DNA of 28,914 nt, taken from assembly GCA_964486825.1 (NCBI GenBank), contig CAZAQS010000030.1, forward strand, positions 1 through 28,914, read 5' to 3'. The notes under the pieces were generated by a model. The model had not been told where the DNA came from. It did no database searches and saw only the letters and a program-made list of their open reading frames with translations. This DNA comes from CAZAQS01 sp964486825 (GTDB lineage Bacteria; Chloroflexota; Anaerolineae; Anaerolineales; UBA4823). The position numbers and the translations under genes were made by a program. Positions 15,662-24,542 of this stretch are shown in pieces; the first letter of the stretch is position 1; every line of letters begins with the position of its first letter.

Positions 15662-16177
15662 ATGAACCCCTTTGACCCGTCCACAATCAACAATACATTA
15701 ACTGCACTGTCGATCTGGGGTGGTGCATTCCTGGCGGCTTTCTGGTTGAGCCTTATTATTTGGACATACCGGGATATCCGCGCCCGGGCACGCGATCCTC
15801 TTGGAAGAGTAATGGCTTTGCTGGTTGTGGCGCTCTTTTTTCTTCCCGGGCTGGTGGTATATCTGATCTTACGCCCACCACGGACAATGGAAGAGGAATA
15901 CCAAAACACTTTAGAAGAAGAGGCTATGCTCCAGGCAATCGAGGATAGCCAGTTATGCCCAGGTTGTGGTCGCAGGGTAAGAGAAGCCTGGGTGCTCTGC
16001 CCGAACTGCCAGACTAAATTGAAGAAACCTTGCCATCAGTGTGGAAAATTGATGGAGCTACCCTGGAATATTTGTCCCTTCTGTGGAATTCCTGCTCCCG
16101 GAATGCGCCGTGAAAATATCACCCTGGACGAGGCGATGAGACCTCTACCGGTGGAGATGGAAGAAGAACCTGGTTAG
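15662..16177 (+). CDS. Membrane protein with two membrane helices and double zinc ribbon
   Basis: A small protein (171 aa from ATG 15662; GGAG 5-9 nt upstream) of unknown role. Two membrane helices lie near the N-terminus (about 15-37 and 52-72), joined by a short basic loop, RDIRARARDP, so both termini face the same side. An acidic helix follows, then cysteine knuckles: CPGCGRRV, CPNCQTKL, CHQCGKLM and CPFCGIPAP. These are two tandem zinc ribbons of the DZANK/zinc_ribbon type. Such proteins are common in Chloroflexota and often lack known partners. An in-frame TTG at 15647 would make a longer form, but the promoter and ribosome site favour 15662. A strong terminator follows the gene. Confidence 0.85.
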   Translation: MNPFDPSTINNTLTALSIWGGAFLAAFWLSLIIWTYRDIRARARDPLGRVMALLVVALFFLPGLVVYLILRPPRTMEEEYQNTLEEEAMLQAIEDSQLCPGCGRRVREAWVLCPNCQTKLKKPCHQCGKLMELPWNICPFCGIPAPGMRRENITLDEAMRPLPVEMEEEPG

Positions 16178-16203
16178 CTCAAGATAATGGTTTGAAATGA
16201 TGA

Positions 16204-16240
16204 ACCCCCCGTTGGAAGACAGCGGGGGGTATTTTTCTTT
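16204..16240 (+). terminator. Intrinsic terminator, probably bidirectional
   Basis: An 8-bp stem ACCCCCCG (16204-16211) with CGGGGGGT (16223-16230) and an 11-nt loop, followed by ATTTTTCTTT on the plus strand. It sits between the convergent zinc-ribbon and enolase genes; on the minus strand the downstream run is weaker (TTCATCATTT). Confidence 0.85.
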
Positions 16241-16273
16241 CTCAATTCTATGGAGAGACAGAGGAATCGTGTT

Positions 16274-17563
16274 TTATCGTTTCAATGCATTCCATCCCGC
16301 ATATCCGGCTGTCTCTCCTAGCTCTGCTTCGATCCGTAACAACTGGTTGTACTTGGCGACCCGGTCGGAACGGGCTGGCGCTCCTGTCTTGATTTGCCCC
16401 ATATTCAGGGCAACGGCCAGGTCTGCAATGGTTGAATCTTCGGTTTCACCAGAGCGGTGAGAAGTGACCGCCCGCCAGCCAGCCCTATGACAGGTTTCCA
16501 CGGCTTCGATCGTTTCTGTTAAGGTACCGATCTGGTTGAGCTTTACCAACAATGCATTGGCGGCTTTCTCGGAAATTGCCCTGCGTACCCTCTCGGGGTT
16601 GGTCACGAGCAGGTCGTCTCCAACAATCTGTAGCCGGTCACCCAATTCCTGGACCATGAGCTTCCATCCATCCCAATCATCTTGGGCTAAACCGTCCTCG
16701 ATCGAGACAATAGGGTATTGGTCTACCCAGGATTTCCAAAACATTACCATTTCTTCAGAGCTCAGCTTCCGGCCTTCCTTGCGCAGGTTGTACTGGCGAG
16801 TCTCCTCTTCATAGAACTCTGAAGCTGCCGGATCCAGGGCAATGGAAATCTGCTCGCCAGCTTGATAGCCGGCTTTTTCGATTGCAGCCAGGATCACCTC
16901 GACTGCTTCAGCATTAGCCTTAAGAGCCGGCGCATAGCCTCCCTCGTCGCCGACCAGGGCGGTGTAACCGCGCTCTTTGAGAACAGATTTCAAGGCGTGA
17001 TAAATTTCAGCACCCCATTGCAATCCTTCTTCGAAAGAAGAAGCGCCGAGAGGCATGACCATAAATTCCTGTGCATCTGTAGATTGCCAACCCGTATGCG
17101 CTCCGCCGTTGAGGATATTCAGCATCGGGACGGGCAAAACATGCGCATAGACTCCCCCGATATAGCGGTATAGAGGCAGGCCTAGTGCATTGGCAGCTGC
17201 TTTTGCCACTGCCAGGCTGGTACCTAAGATCGCGTTTGCTCCCAAATTACCCTTATTCGGTAATCCATCAAGCTCAATTAGAGACTCATCGATCGCCTTC
17301 TGTTCAGTCGCATCCCAGCCCAGAAAGGCATCCGCAATGCTATCGTTTACGTTTTCAACGGCCTTTATAACGCCTTTGCCTGAATACCGACCTTTATCCC
17401 CATCTCGAAGCTCTAGCGCTTCGTGGACGCCAGTGGAAGCGCCAGAAGGCACAGCCGCCCGTCCCCAGCTCCCATCCATCAGAGTCACTTCAACCTCGAT
17501 AGTTGGGTTGCCGCGCGAATCGAGTATCTCTATAGCGGAAATGTCTTCAATTGTTGTATCCAT
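16274..17563 (-). CDS. eno: Enolase
   Basis: Glycolytic enzyme that interconverts 2-phosphoglycerate and phosphoenolpyruvate with magnesium. The 429-residue length is normal. Visible hallmarks: the N-terminal SRGNPTIEVEV, the substrate loop SGASTGVHEA, metal ligands in DPAASEFYE, SIEDGLAQDDWDGW and VGDDLLVTN, the catalytic Lys in LLVKLNQIGTLTE, and the family signature SHRSGETEDSTIADLAVA. The start ATG has AGAGGTG upstream. It is 255 bp downstream of pyrG on the same strand; a TATACT at 17711-17706 (minus) may give it its own promoter. Confidence 0.98.
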   Translation of the reverse strand: MDTTIEDISAIEILDSRGNPTIEVEVTLMDGSWGRAAVPSGASTGVHEALELRDGDKGRYSGKGVIKAVENVNDSIADAFLGWDATEQKAIDESLIELDGLPNKGNLGANAILGTSLAVAKAAANALGLPLYRYIGGVYAHVLPVPMLNILNGGAHTGWQSTDAQEFMVMPLGASSFEEGLQWGAEIYHALKSVLKERGYTALVGDEGGYAPALKANAEAVEVILAAIEKAGYQAGEQISIALDPAASEFYEEETRQYNLRKEGRKLSSEEMVMFWKSWVDQYPIVSIEDGLAQDDWDGWKLMVQELGDRLQIVGDDLLVTNPERVRRAISEKAANALLVKLNQIGTLTETIEAVETCHRAGWRAVTSHRSGETEDSTIADLAVALNMGQIKTGAPARSDRVAKYNQLLRIEAELGETAGYAGWNALKR

Positions 17564-17696
17564 TTGTCACCTCTTGATGAATATATATTGGGTCCTTTAG
17601 CATGCCAGAGCAGGATAAATGATAGAGCGTTTTTTTACTGCCTCTCACTAACCTCTTGCTGTGGGCATGTTGAGATTCTTAGATATCCGCACCCGT

Positions 17697-17753
17697 ACCA
17701 CGGCTAGTATAATCCAATTCCAATTGGCTGGTATTGCCGCTGGCAGCCGTGGT
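17697..17753. repeat. Nested inverted repeats, possible three-way-junction RNA
   Basis: A perfect 9-bp outer stem, ACCACGGCT (17697-17705) with AGCCGTGGT (17745-17753), encloses two smaller inverted repeats: CCAATT/AATTGG (17714-17727) and TGCC/GGCA (17735-17745). The region also carries TATAAT on the plus strand (17708-17713) and TATACT on the minus strand. It lies between pyrG and eno. It could be a leader structure of eno or an operator; no known RNA family is recognised. Confidence 0.35.
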
Positions 17754-17818
17754 TCTGCACAATTAACCTGGACCAATCCCTATACCCCTCCGAACCAGAT
17801 GATGTGATTGGGCTTTGT

Positions 17819-19465
17819 CTATATACCCTCATCCACCTCCGCGTGGAGGACGCGATCCTGTCCTGCGCGCTCCTTGACAGCCCTGATGAACGATCGGAAA
17901 AGCGGGTGAGGGCGGTTTGGCCTGGAGAGGAATTCTGGGTGGAATTGGGTCCCGACCATGAAGGGATGGTCGGCTATCTCTGCAATTTCAACCAGGCGAC
18001 CATCGGGAGATAACCCAGAGAACCTCATCCCTGCATTTTGCAATAAGTCTCTATAGGAGTTGTTCAACTCAAAGCGGTGACGGTGCCTCTCGTGAACCAG
18101 GGATTCGGGGTAAGCGGTTGCAGCGCATGTATCAGGTTGGAGCTGGCACGGGTATAACCCAAGCCGCATCGTTCCGCCCATATCTGCGATAGCGCGTTGA
18201 TCAGGCATCAAATCGATCACTGGGTGAGGTGTGGAGCGATCGAATTCCGTTGAGTTGGCGTCCTCCGAGTTAAGCGCATGGCGAGCCAGCTCGACCACCA
18301 TCAATTGCATACCCAGGCATAAGCCTAAATAGGGGACTTTATTCGTGCGTGCATAATGCGCAGCCCGGATTTTTCCTTCTGTCCCACGGCTTCCGAAACC
18401 ACCCGGTACGATAATCCCATCCGCTTCCCGAACGATCTCCCAGCCGCGATCTTTCTCAAGCTCTGAGGAGTGGACCCAACCAATCTCGACTTCCACCTCT
18501 TCGGCTAAACCGGCATGTTTAAGCGCTTCACGTACACTCATATAGGCGTCATGCAATTCTACGTACTTGCCGACCAGAGCAACCTTCACAACCGCTTTCT
18601 CGCGGTTTACTTTGCTGATGAGCTGCTCCCATTCGGTCCAGTTTGGGCTGCGGCGAGGCTCGAGCTTCAGGCGATCGAGAACGTACTCTGCCACCCCTGC
18701 GTCTTCCAATAAGAGTGGCACCTCATATAGGATTGGTGTCGTGACCATGGGAACGACAGCCCGCATATCTACATCGCAAAACAAGGCGATTTTTTCGCAG
18801 AGGTCGCTATCCACAGGATAGTCGGAGCGCGCCACGATCATATCCGGTGAGATACCGATAGATCTGAGTTCCCGGACCGAGTGTTGAGTAGGCTTGGTTT
18901 TAAGCTCCCCGGTAGCTCCGATATGAGGCAGATAAGTGACATGGATATACAAGGTGTTTTCGCGACCTACATCACTGCGCATCTGCCTCAAAGCCTCCAG
19001 GAATGGCAGCGATTCGATATCTCCGACTGTACCACCGATTTCTACCAGTACGATCTCTGCTCCCGTGGTTTTTGCAACCAGACCAATTCGGCGTTTGATT
19101 TCATTGGTGATATGCGGAATCACCTGGATCGTACCCCCCAGGTAATCTCCGCGCCGCTCTTTGGCAATTACATCTGCATACACCTGGCCGGTAGTGACAT
19201 TGCACACCCGGTTCAAGCTGATGTCTATAAAGCGCTCGTAATGTCCGAGGTCAAGGTCTGTCTCGGCGCCATCGTCGAGCACAAATACCTCGCCATGCTG
19301 GTATGGGCTCATCGTTCCTGGATCGACATTTATATAAGGATCCAACTTCTGCACGGCAACAGCAAAGCCACGCTCTTTTAATAATCGACCGAGGGCGGCA
19401 GCCGTGACTCCCTTTCCAACTGAGCTTACTACCCCACCTGTAAAAAAGATATATTTTGTAGGCAT
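17819..19465 (-). CDS. pyrG: CTP synthase
   Basis: Converts UTP to CTP using ATP and glutamine, the last step of pyrimidine nucleotide synthesis. The N-terminal amidoligase domain begins KYIFFTGGVVSSVGKG and includes KLDPYINVDPGTMSP and EIGGTVGDIESLPFLEA. The C-terminal glutaminase domain has the nucleophile Cys in LGLCLGMQLMVVE and the His-Glu pair in GTQFHPEF. I start at the ATG at 19465 (MPTKYIFF, 548 aa) because GGAGG lies 4-8 nt upstream; the earlier in-frame ATG at 19477 overlaps that site. Length is normal. Confidence 0.98.
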   Translation of the reverse strand: MPTKYIFFTGGVVSSVGKGVTAAALGRLLKERGFAVAVQKLDPYINVDPGTMSPYQHGEVFVLDDGAETDLDLGHYERFIDISLNRVCNVTTGQVYADVIAKERRGDYLGGTIQVIPHITNEIKRRIGLVAKTTGAEIVLVEIGGTVGDIESLPFLEALRQMRSDVGRENTLYIHVTYLPHIGATGELKTKPTQHSVRELRSIGISPDMIVARSDYPVDSDLCEKIALFCDVDMRAVVPMVTTPILYEVPLLLEDAGVAEYVLDRLKLEPRRSPNWTEWEQLISKVNREKAVVKVALVGKYVELHDAYMSVREALKHAGLAEEVEVEIGWVHSSELEKDRGWEIVREADGIIVPGGFGSRGTEGKIRAAHYARTNKVPYLGLCLGMQLMVVELARHALNSEDANSTEFDRSTPHPVIDLMPDQRAIADMGGTMRLGLYPCQLQPDTCAATAYPESLVHERHRHRFELNNSYRDLLQNAGMRFSGLSPDGRLVEIAEIADHPFMVGTQFHPEFLSRPNRPHPLFRSFIRAVKERAGQDRVLHAEVDEGI

Positions 19466-19581
19466 GCTTTCCTCCATAATTAAAAATTCATGGTTAAGTT
19501 TATCCCTGTTTTCTACCTATTCCCTCACCTCCATGGGGTGTCATTTGGAGTGGATACACAGCAGGTAGATTTACAAAGGAA

Positions 19582-19614
19582 GTGGGGAGGCCCGTTGACC
19601 GGTGACCTCCCCAC
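19582..19614 (-). terminator. Terminator of the roadblock gene
   Basis: A perfect 9-bp GC-rich stem: GTGGGGAGG (19582-19590) with CCTCCCCAC (19606-19614), loop of 15 nt. On the minus strand it is followed by TTCCTTTG. It lies 38 bp past the stop of the roadblock gene and before pyrG. Confidence 0.7.
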
Positions 19615-19652
19615 GGAGTTAGCGAAGTAAAAAGTTAAGTACCTGTCTTGCA

Positions 19653-20027
19653 TTATCCTACCAATCGTGTCAAATCCTCTGCAGCCCGACGCATTTCTAA
19701 AAAAATCAAGCCCAGCTTTGCTTGCTCGCGGGCCAGGGCTGTAAGAACTGCTTCTTCACCCACGGATGTAAGGATCACGTAACCGCTACCACCTCGAATA
19801 TATACTTGCTCCAACGCGCCTCTGCCAAGCTCTCCCGAGATGCGTTCGCCAAGGCTGAGCATTGCTGCAGACATAGCCGAGACACGATCTTCTTCCACGT
19901 CGGAGGGTAAGGCGGATGCCATGATTAATCCGTCTACGGATACGACAGCCGAGGCTTCGATGTCTGGCGAGGCAGCCTGCATATCTCTTAATCGGTTAAC
20001 CATAAGATCTGTCCTCGACCTGGTCAT
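19653..20027 (-). CDS. Roadblock/LC7 domain protein
   Basis: A 124-residue single-domain protein of the roadblock/LC7 superfamily, which in bacteria pairs with small Ras-like GTPases (MglA/MglB type) or acts in signalling complexes. Typical features: EASAVVSVDGLIMASALPSD, then AMSAAMLSLGERISGELG, the strand pattern EQVYIRGGSGYVILTSVGEEAVLTALAREQAKLGLI split over residues about 70-108, and a final helix. No GTPase gene is adjacent, so it is an orphan here. AGGGAGGG lies 9 nt before the ATG. A TATAAT (minus strand, 20060-20055) gives a likely -10 box about 28 nt upstream of the start. Confidence 0.9.
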   Translation of the reverse strand: MTRSRTDLMVNRLRDMQAASPDIEASAVVSVDGLIMASALPSDVEEDRVSAMSAAMLSLGERISGELGRGALEQVYIRGGSGYVILTSVGEEAVLTALAREQAKLGLIFLEMRRAAEDLTRLVG

Positions 20028-20090
20028 AGCGCCGCGCCCTCCCTACAATTTTCTATTATAAAATGAGAACCAGACAAAAGTTTACCATAC

Positions 20091-20119
20091 TTGTAAGCCA
20101 ATTGCAAAACAGGTATAAA
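20091..20119 (+). promoter_or_regulatory. Promoter for the anchored Ig-like protein gene
   Basis: TTGTAA (20091-20096), a 17-bp spacer and TATAAA (20114-20119). Both boxes are close to consensus. It lies about 80 bp before the ATG at 20199 and is divergent from the roadblock promoter. Confidence 0.6.
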
Positions 20120-20198
20120 GTATGCTCGCTGTTCATAGATCGGTGGGGTGGCTCAGGCAGTTGACCGGCCCGAGTCTCCATGTTAAACTACCTGCGCT

Positions 20199-20834
20199 AT
20201 GTTGCACAGGCTGGTGAAGATCTTGCTTATCTTCCTTGTGATCTTTCCTATCCGGGCTCTTGCTCAAGAAGAAGTCGAGTCACCACCGGATGTATCGATC
20301 CTATCCCCAGTCCCCGGTCAGGCAATTCGGGGAAATTACCCTTTGATTGTAGATACAAGTATCGAGGGATTTGCCTTTGCAGAGCTAAGCTTCGATTATG
20401 AAGTCGCGCATCAGGAGACCTGGTTTATAATCAGCCAAAGCGATCAGCCGCTATCCGATTCAGTTATGGCAGAATGGGATACAACCCTACTTACAGATGG
20501 TAACTATAATTTGCGATTGGTGGTTTTGTTGAAGAACGGGACCCAACAGACCAGCCTGGTGACTGGAGTTCGTGTGCGGAATTATTCTCCTGTGGAGACG
20601 GAGACGCCAACCCCGAGTGCAACCGTTGCGCCGATGGCGACCCCACTGCCGACTGAGACACCAATCCCTTCTGCCACACTCATACCCTCCACCCCAACCC
20701 CGTTGCCTCCAAACCCTCTCGTGTTTTCCTCTCAGGATATCGGTCTTAACTTCTTAAGAGGCGCGGCAGGAGGCATCGCCTTCGTGGTGTTGATGGGCCT
20801 ATACCTGTCATTCCGCAATCGCTTCCGCAAGTAA
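20199..20834 (+). CDS. Membrane-anchored extracellular protein with Ig-like domain
   Basis: A 211-residue protein of unknown function. A signal peptide (1-22, ending ALA) is followed by a beta-sandwich-like domain (about 28-128): SPPDVSILSPVPGQAIRGNY at its start and TTLLTDGNYNLRLVVLLKNG near its end, a pattern common in Ig-like and fibronectin-like folds of surface proteins. A Thr/Pro linker (130-172) leads to a C-terminal membrane helix (about 183-204) and a basic end, RNRFRK. The arrangement places the domain outside the cell on a flexible stalk. No ribosome site is obvious at the ATG. It converges on the exporter gene with a 15-bp gap. Confidence 0.8.
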   Translation: MLHRLVKILLIFLVIFPIRALAQEEVESPPDVSILSPVPGQAIRGNYPLIVDTSIEGFAFAELSFDYEVAHQETWFIISQSDQPLSDSVMAEWDTTLLTDGNYNLRLVVLLKNGTQQTSLVTGVRVRNYSPVETETPTPSATVAPMATPLPTETPIPSATLIPSTPTPLPPNPLVFSSQDIGLNFLRGAAGGIAFVVLMGLYLSFRNRFRK

Positions 20835-20849
20835 TCCTATCTGCTTTTA

Positions 20850-22382
20850 CTAAGGGGAATAAGAGATGAGGCGCCTGAGCAAAAACCATGCGATGACGAA
20901 CATGGCAACCCCGATTGCCAAAAGCCCCCCGATCAGGATCGGGTCGATAGGGAAACCTCGTAAGGCGATATCACGCAGCATGATTATCCCATAGGTTGTG
21001 GGTAAAGCCCAGGAGACCACCCGGACTGCCGGGATGAGCATTTCCAGCTCCATCAGAAAGCCGCTAAAGAACACGCTGGCCAGCAAAACGATCATCGAGT
21101 ATTGGACAGCCTGGCTATCCGTTTCCGATAGAAGAGAAATGACGAAACCGATGCCCAAGGATGTGAAGAGTACTGCCGCCAGGACAAGTGCGAAATATGG
21201 CCAATACCCAATCATGGGCATGTTCAGTACAAATACCAGCAATATGCACAACAGGGTAGCGATAAAAGCTCCAAATATCAAGTAGCTGATATATTTACCC
21301 CATAACGCTTCCCCGGCGGATAATGGTGATACTCGAAAGAGCTCCATAGTTCCAACGCTTCTCTCGCGCACAATGGACAAGGCCGCGAAAGTGACCGCCA
21401 GGTGCTGTAGCAGCAACGCCAGGACAGCGGGAGCAAAATAGTCAGGCGGTGTGGGTTGGACGACTGCTATGCTTTGGGTTTCACTTCGGAATGGGCTTAC
21501 AAGGATATTGGGGGAGATATTCTGAAACTCTTCCAGGCTGTTTTCCAGGTTTGCGAGGTTTTGGTCGATCCTTTCCACGCGGTCCAATCGCTCACCTTCT
21601 GTCCCTCCCTCACTTATCTCGCTGGTATCCTGTTGGATAGCTGATAGCGTCGCCAGCATCTCTTCAGCATCTGTCTGTTCCTCTTCTCCCAGCGTTTGTT
21701 GTACGCCAGTAAGCAAGCCTAATGTTGCGCCGATTGCTAGAGATACACTATCTACGTCCCTCTCCAGGCTTAACCGGTTCTGTTCTTCAGCGCTGGCCTC
21801 ATCATTCTGGATAGCATTTCGCATGGCCATGGTACTCGTTCTGGCACGCTGTAAATCTTGCCTTACAACAGCTGCGTCCCTTTGGCCAGATGTAGCCACT
21901 TCTTGAAGCACTCGGCGGTTCACTTCGTCTACATATGCCTGCCCAAAATAATTGATATAGTCAACCTGGAATGGGTCAATTTCGTAATGATAAAGGATAA
22001 AGGTAGCCTGTTCGTTATTCCGGATTTGCTCATATGCATTTTCCGGGGCCAGGGCTACGACGTCCACCTCTCCCCTGGCGAGCAGGTCCAATGCAGCGAC
22101 GCCATCGTGCGTAACCCCCTCATAAATAAGTTGTGGTCCCAGGCTAGGCGCGTATTCTTCGATCTGCAGGGCCAGGATGCTCTGAGGATGGGCGACAAAT
22201 AGCGTACGAAGCTGAGGTGGGTCGACTCGGTAACCAATCCCGAAGATTAACAAGATCAAGAAGGGGCCTAAAACAAGCGTGAAGACCAGGCGAGGTTGGC
22301 GCATGATCTCAAAAATTTCTTTACGCAAGAACGCTGACAGCCGGATCAGGGCACGGAAAAACCTGTTAAACACTTTCCTCAC
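20850..22382 (-). CDS. ABC-2 type transporter permease with large extracellular coiled-coil region
   Basis: Membrane part of an ABC exporter, 510 residues. A cytoplasmic N-terminus with KEIFEIMRQPRLVFTLVLGP leads into membrane segment 1 (about 32-50). A long outside region (about 55-315) follows, including helical, Gln/Glu-rich stretches such as DAEEMLATLSAIQQDTSEIS, likely coiled coil. Five further membrane segments make up the C-terminal 190 residues, with SIVRERSVGTMELFRVSP as the conserved ABC-2 loop. This is the YhgE/DrrB/ABC2_membrane_3 arrangement. The start is GTG, overlapping the ATPase gene by 17 bp. The exported substrate cannot be told. Confidence 0.88.
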   Translation of the reverse strand: MRKVFNRFFRALIRLSAFLRKEIFEIMRQPRLVFTLVLGPFLILLIFGIGYRVDPPQLRTLFVAHPQSILALQIEEYAPSLGPQLIYEGVTHDGVAALDLLARGEVDVVALAPENAYEQIRNNEQATFILYHYEIDPFQVDYINYFGQAYVDEVNRRVLQEVATSGQRDAAVVRQDLQRARTSTMAMRNAIQNDEASAEEQNRLSLERDVDSVSLAIGATLGLLTGVQQTLGEEEQTDAEEMLATLSAIQQDTSEISEGGTEGERLDRVERIDQNLANLENSLEEFQNISPNILVSPFRSETQSIAVVQPTPPDYFAPAVLALLLQHLAVTFAALSIVRERSVGTMELFRVSPLSAGEALWGKYISYLIFGAFIATLLCILLVFVLNMPMIGYWPYFALVLAAVLFTSLGIGFVISLLSETDSQAVQYSMIVLLASVFFSGFLMELEMLIPAVRVVSWALPTTYGIIMLRDIALRGFPIDPILIGGLLAIGVAMFVIAWFLLRRLISYSP

Positions 22383-23367
22383 CTTGTCTTTCTTCTACTA
22401 ACTCAACGAAAATATCATCAAATGGCGGTACATATTCCTCGATCGATTCGACGGAAATCTCTTGAGAATTACTCCACTCCAATAAGTCGGGGATGGCCGT
22501 GCTGGCCTCATCAACGACCAGACGATAATGATTAGGGCCAGTGCGGTCGATCTTTCCCTTTACAAAAGGCATTCCATTGATGTATTGTTCATCCTGGTTT
22601 CGTAGTGGCTGCAAAGTGATGATATCGACTACATCGCCCCCGTAGGCGCGTTGACGCAATCCCTCAGGTGTATCCACTGTGAGCAGTTTACCCTCTACGA
22701 TTACCGCTATATAATCGCAATATGTGGCTTCATTAACGTACTGGGTGGTCACTAATAATGTACTACCAGTCTTCTGCAGTTCTTTAAAATGGTCCCAGAA
22801 TTTTCTTCGCAAAACTGGATCAACCCCTGCTGTTGGCTCATCGAGGAAAATTAATTCCGGTTTATGGAGTAACGTGGCTGCCAGGGATAGCCTGCGTTGC
22901 ATGCCACCAGAGGTATCGCGAGCCAGTTTTCTCTTATGATCGCTCAATTCTACGAAATCAAGAACTTCTTCCAGGCGTTTCCTCCGCACAGGGCTCATAC
23001 CATAGATGGAGGCCGCGAAGTTTAAATTTTCCCAGACAGTCAGGTTGGGATAAAGCACAAAGAGTTGAGGCATATAGCCGATCCGGGCACGTAAACCCTG
23101 AGTGAACTGCTCTGGTCGTTTACCGAGCACGATAACCTCCCCGGAGGTTGGCTTATAGATGCCGGTGAGCAAGCGGATGGTGGTTGTCTTTCCAGATCCG
23201 CTCGGGCCGATAAAACCGAAGATCGAGCCCCGGGGGACATCAAAAGTAATATTCTGAACGGCTACCTGGTCCCCAAATTTTTTCGTAATATTTTTAGCAG
23301 AGGCTGCAGGTGAATGCATTTCCACAGCTTGCAGCCTGCCGAGGTCGCTTGGTGCAACATATGCCAT
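22366..23367 (-). CDS. ABC-2 exporter ATP-binding protein, DrrA-like
   Basis: Energises the permease encoded directly downstream. Walker A is GPSGSGKTTT, the Q-loop lies in IGYMPQLFVLYPNLTVWEN, the signature is DTSGGMQRRLSLAATL, and Walker B is LIFLDEPTAGVD. The switch histidine is replaced by Gln in LLVTTQYVNEA, a change I associate with DrrA-type ATPases. After the ATPase core (about 25-240) there is a C-terminal regulatory region, ending EEYVPPFDDIFVELVEE. I start at the ATG at 23367 (MAYVAPSDLG) because AGGAGA lies 6 nt upstream; an ATG at 23388 would add seven residues without a ribosome site. Length is then 333 aa. Confidence 0.92.
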   Translation of the reverse strand: MAYVAPSDLGRLQAVEMHSPAASAKNITKKFGDQVAVQNITFDVPRGSIFGFIGPSGSGKTTTIRLLTGIYKPTSGEVIVLGKRPEQFTQGLRARIGYMPQLFVLYPNLTVWENLNFAASIYGMSPVRRKRLEEVLDFVELSDHKRKLARDTSGGMQRRLSLAATLLHKPELIFLDEPTAGVDPVLRRKFWDHFKELQKTGSTLLVTTQYVNEATYCDYIAVIVEGKLLTVDTPEGLRQRAYGGDVVDIITLQPLRNQDEQYINGMPFVKGKIDRTGPNHYRLVVDEASTAIPDLLEWSNSQEISVESIEEYVPPFDDIFVELVEERQGEESV

Positions 23368-23520
23368 GAAATCTCTCCTGCTTGGCATTTGGTATTAAGA
23401 AAACCCGATAATCCTCCCCCATTAACTAATATTCTATCATGTAATCAGCTTCTCTGCCGATTCATCCTTCTTCGTTCAATATCAATTTATCTCCTAAACC
23501 GGGAGCTAGCGTTGGGAATG

Positions 23521-24540
23521 TCAATAACCTCTTTGGGGGTTCATCTCGTTGTAAAGGGATAAACCTTCCAGGTACCGTTGAAGGTTTTCGGTAAACATTT
23601 CCAGGGCGCGTTGGTCGTAGTAAGGTGTATTTCCTGAGATATGGGGAGTAATAATGGTATTGGATAGTTTCCAGAACGGGTGATCCGATGGAAGTGGCTC
23701 CTCTTGGAATACATCCAAGGCTGCTCCGGCGATTTTCTTGTCTTTCAAAACAGAGTACAGGGCTGACTGATCGACGATTCCTCCGCGTGAGATATCGATC
23801 AAAAAAGTATTGGGCTTCAGTACAGCCAGCTCTTCCGGTCCAATCATCTTGCGGGTTTCCGGAGTGAGGGGCACGGTGATCACGACAAAATCGCACTCCT
23901 TGAGCATGGATTGTATCGCCTGAGGTGGGTACAGGCGGTGTACCATGTCACCGGCGGGGTCCCCCTGTCCTTCGGGTATATAGCCTTTATCTTCCGGATC
24001 CATCGTGTTACGTTTGGTAGCTAATACGGTAGCTCCAAATGTATGCAGCAGGCGCGCAATCTGGCGTCCAATGCTTCCATAACCAACGATCCCTACCGTG
24101 CTTTCGCTTAATTCCTGGGGGGTGAAACGCTCCCAGCGATCGCGTGGCCATTCTGCCTTCTTTTGGTTTGCCATAAGCTCAGGCAAGCGGTGGCCCAGGG
24201 CAAGCATCATCATCAGTGCATATTCGGCCAGTTTAGAAGCAGCTGCTCCGCTCAGCGTTGTTGCCACTACGCCAGTCTTTTGGAGTATCGGAGCATCCAG
24301 GATATGATCGATCCCAGCCCAGTGGAACTGGATCCAGCGTAAATTCGGAGCCTGTTCCTGGGTGGGGATCACATTGTTTGTGTACAGCACTTCAACCCGC
24401 GACCACAGCTCATCCGGAACTTCTTCGGGTTTCCGGGCTTTTGAGATCGTGAACTTGAGCCGGGGCGATACTCCCCGGAGCTGGTTGACCAGGTCTTCAG
24501 AAAAAGGCAGGGTGATTAAGACTTCTACAGGTACAGGCAT
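23521..24540 (-). CDS. D-2-hydroxyacid dehydrogenase family protein
   Basis: NAD(P)-dependent oxidoreductase that interconverts a 2-hydroxyacid and a 2-ketoacid. The nucleotide fold has GIVGYGSIGRQIARLL. The catalytic triad is Arg in DISRGGIVD, Glu in ALDVFQEEPLP and His in IITPHISGN. A basic-aspartate insertion (TMDPEDKGYIPEGQGDPAGD) after the second strand is like that of many phyla-specific members. Which acid it uses (glyoxylate, hydroxypyruvate, lactate) cannot be told. The start at 24540 (MPVPVEVLI, 339 aa) has GGGGAC 7 nt upstream; an in-frame TTG at 24555 would overlap this site. Confidence 0.9.
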   Translation of the reverse strand: MPVPVEVLITLPFSEDLVNQLRGVSPRLKFTISKARKPEEVPDELWSRVEVLYTNNVIPTQEQAPNLRWIQFHWAGIDHILDAPILQKTGVVATTLSGAAASKLAEYALMMMLALGHRLPELMANQKKAEWPRDRWERFTPQELSESTVGIVGYGSIGRQIARLLHTFGATVLATKRNTMDPEDKGYIPEGQGDPAGDMVHRLYPPQAIQSMLKECDFVVITVPLTPETRKMIGPEELAVLKPNTFLIDISRGGIVDQSALYSVLKDKKIAGAALDVFQEEPLPSDHPFWKLSNTIITPHISGNTPYYDQRALEMFTENLQRYLEGLSLYNEMNPQRGY

Positions 24541-24542
24541 AA

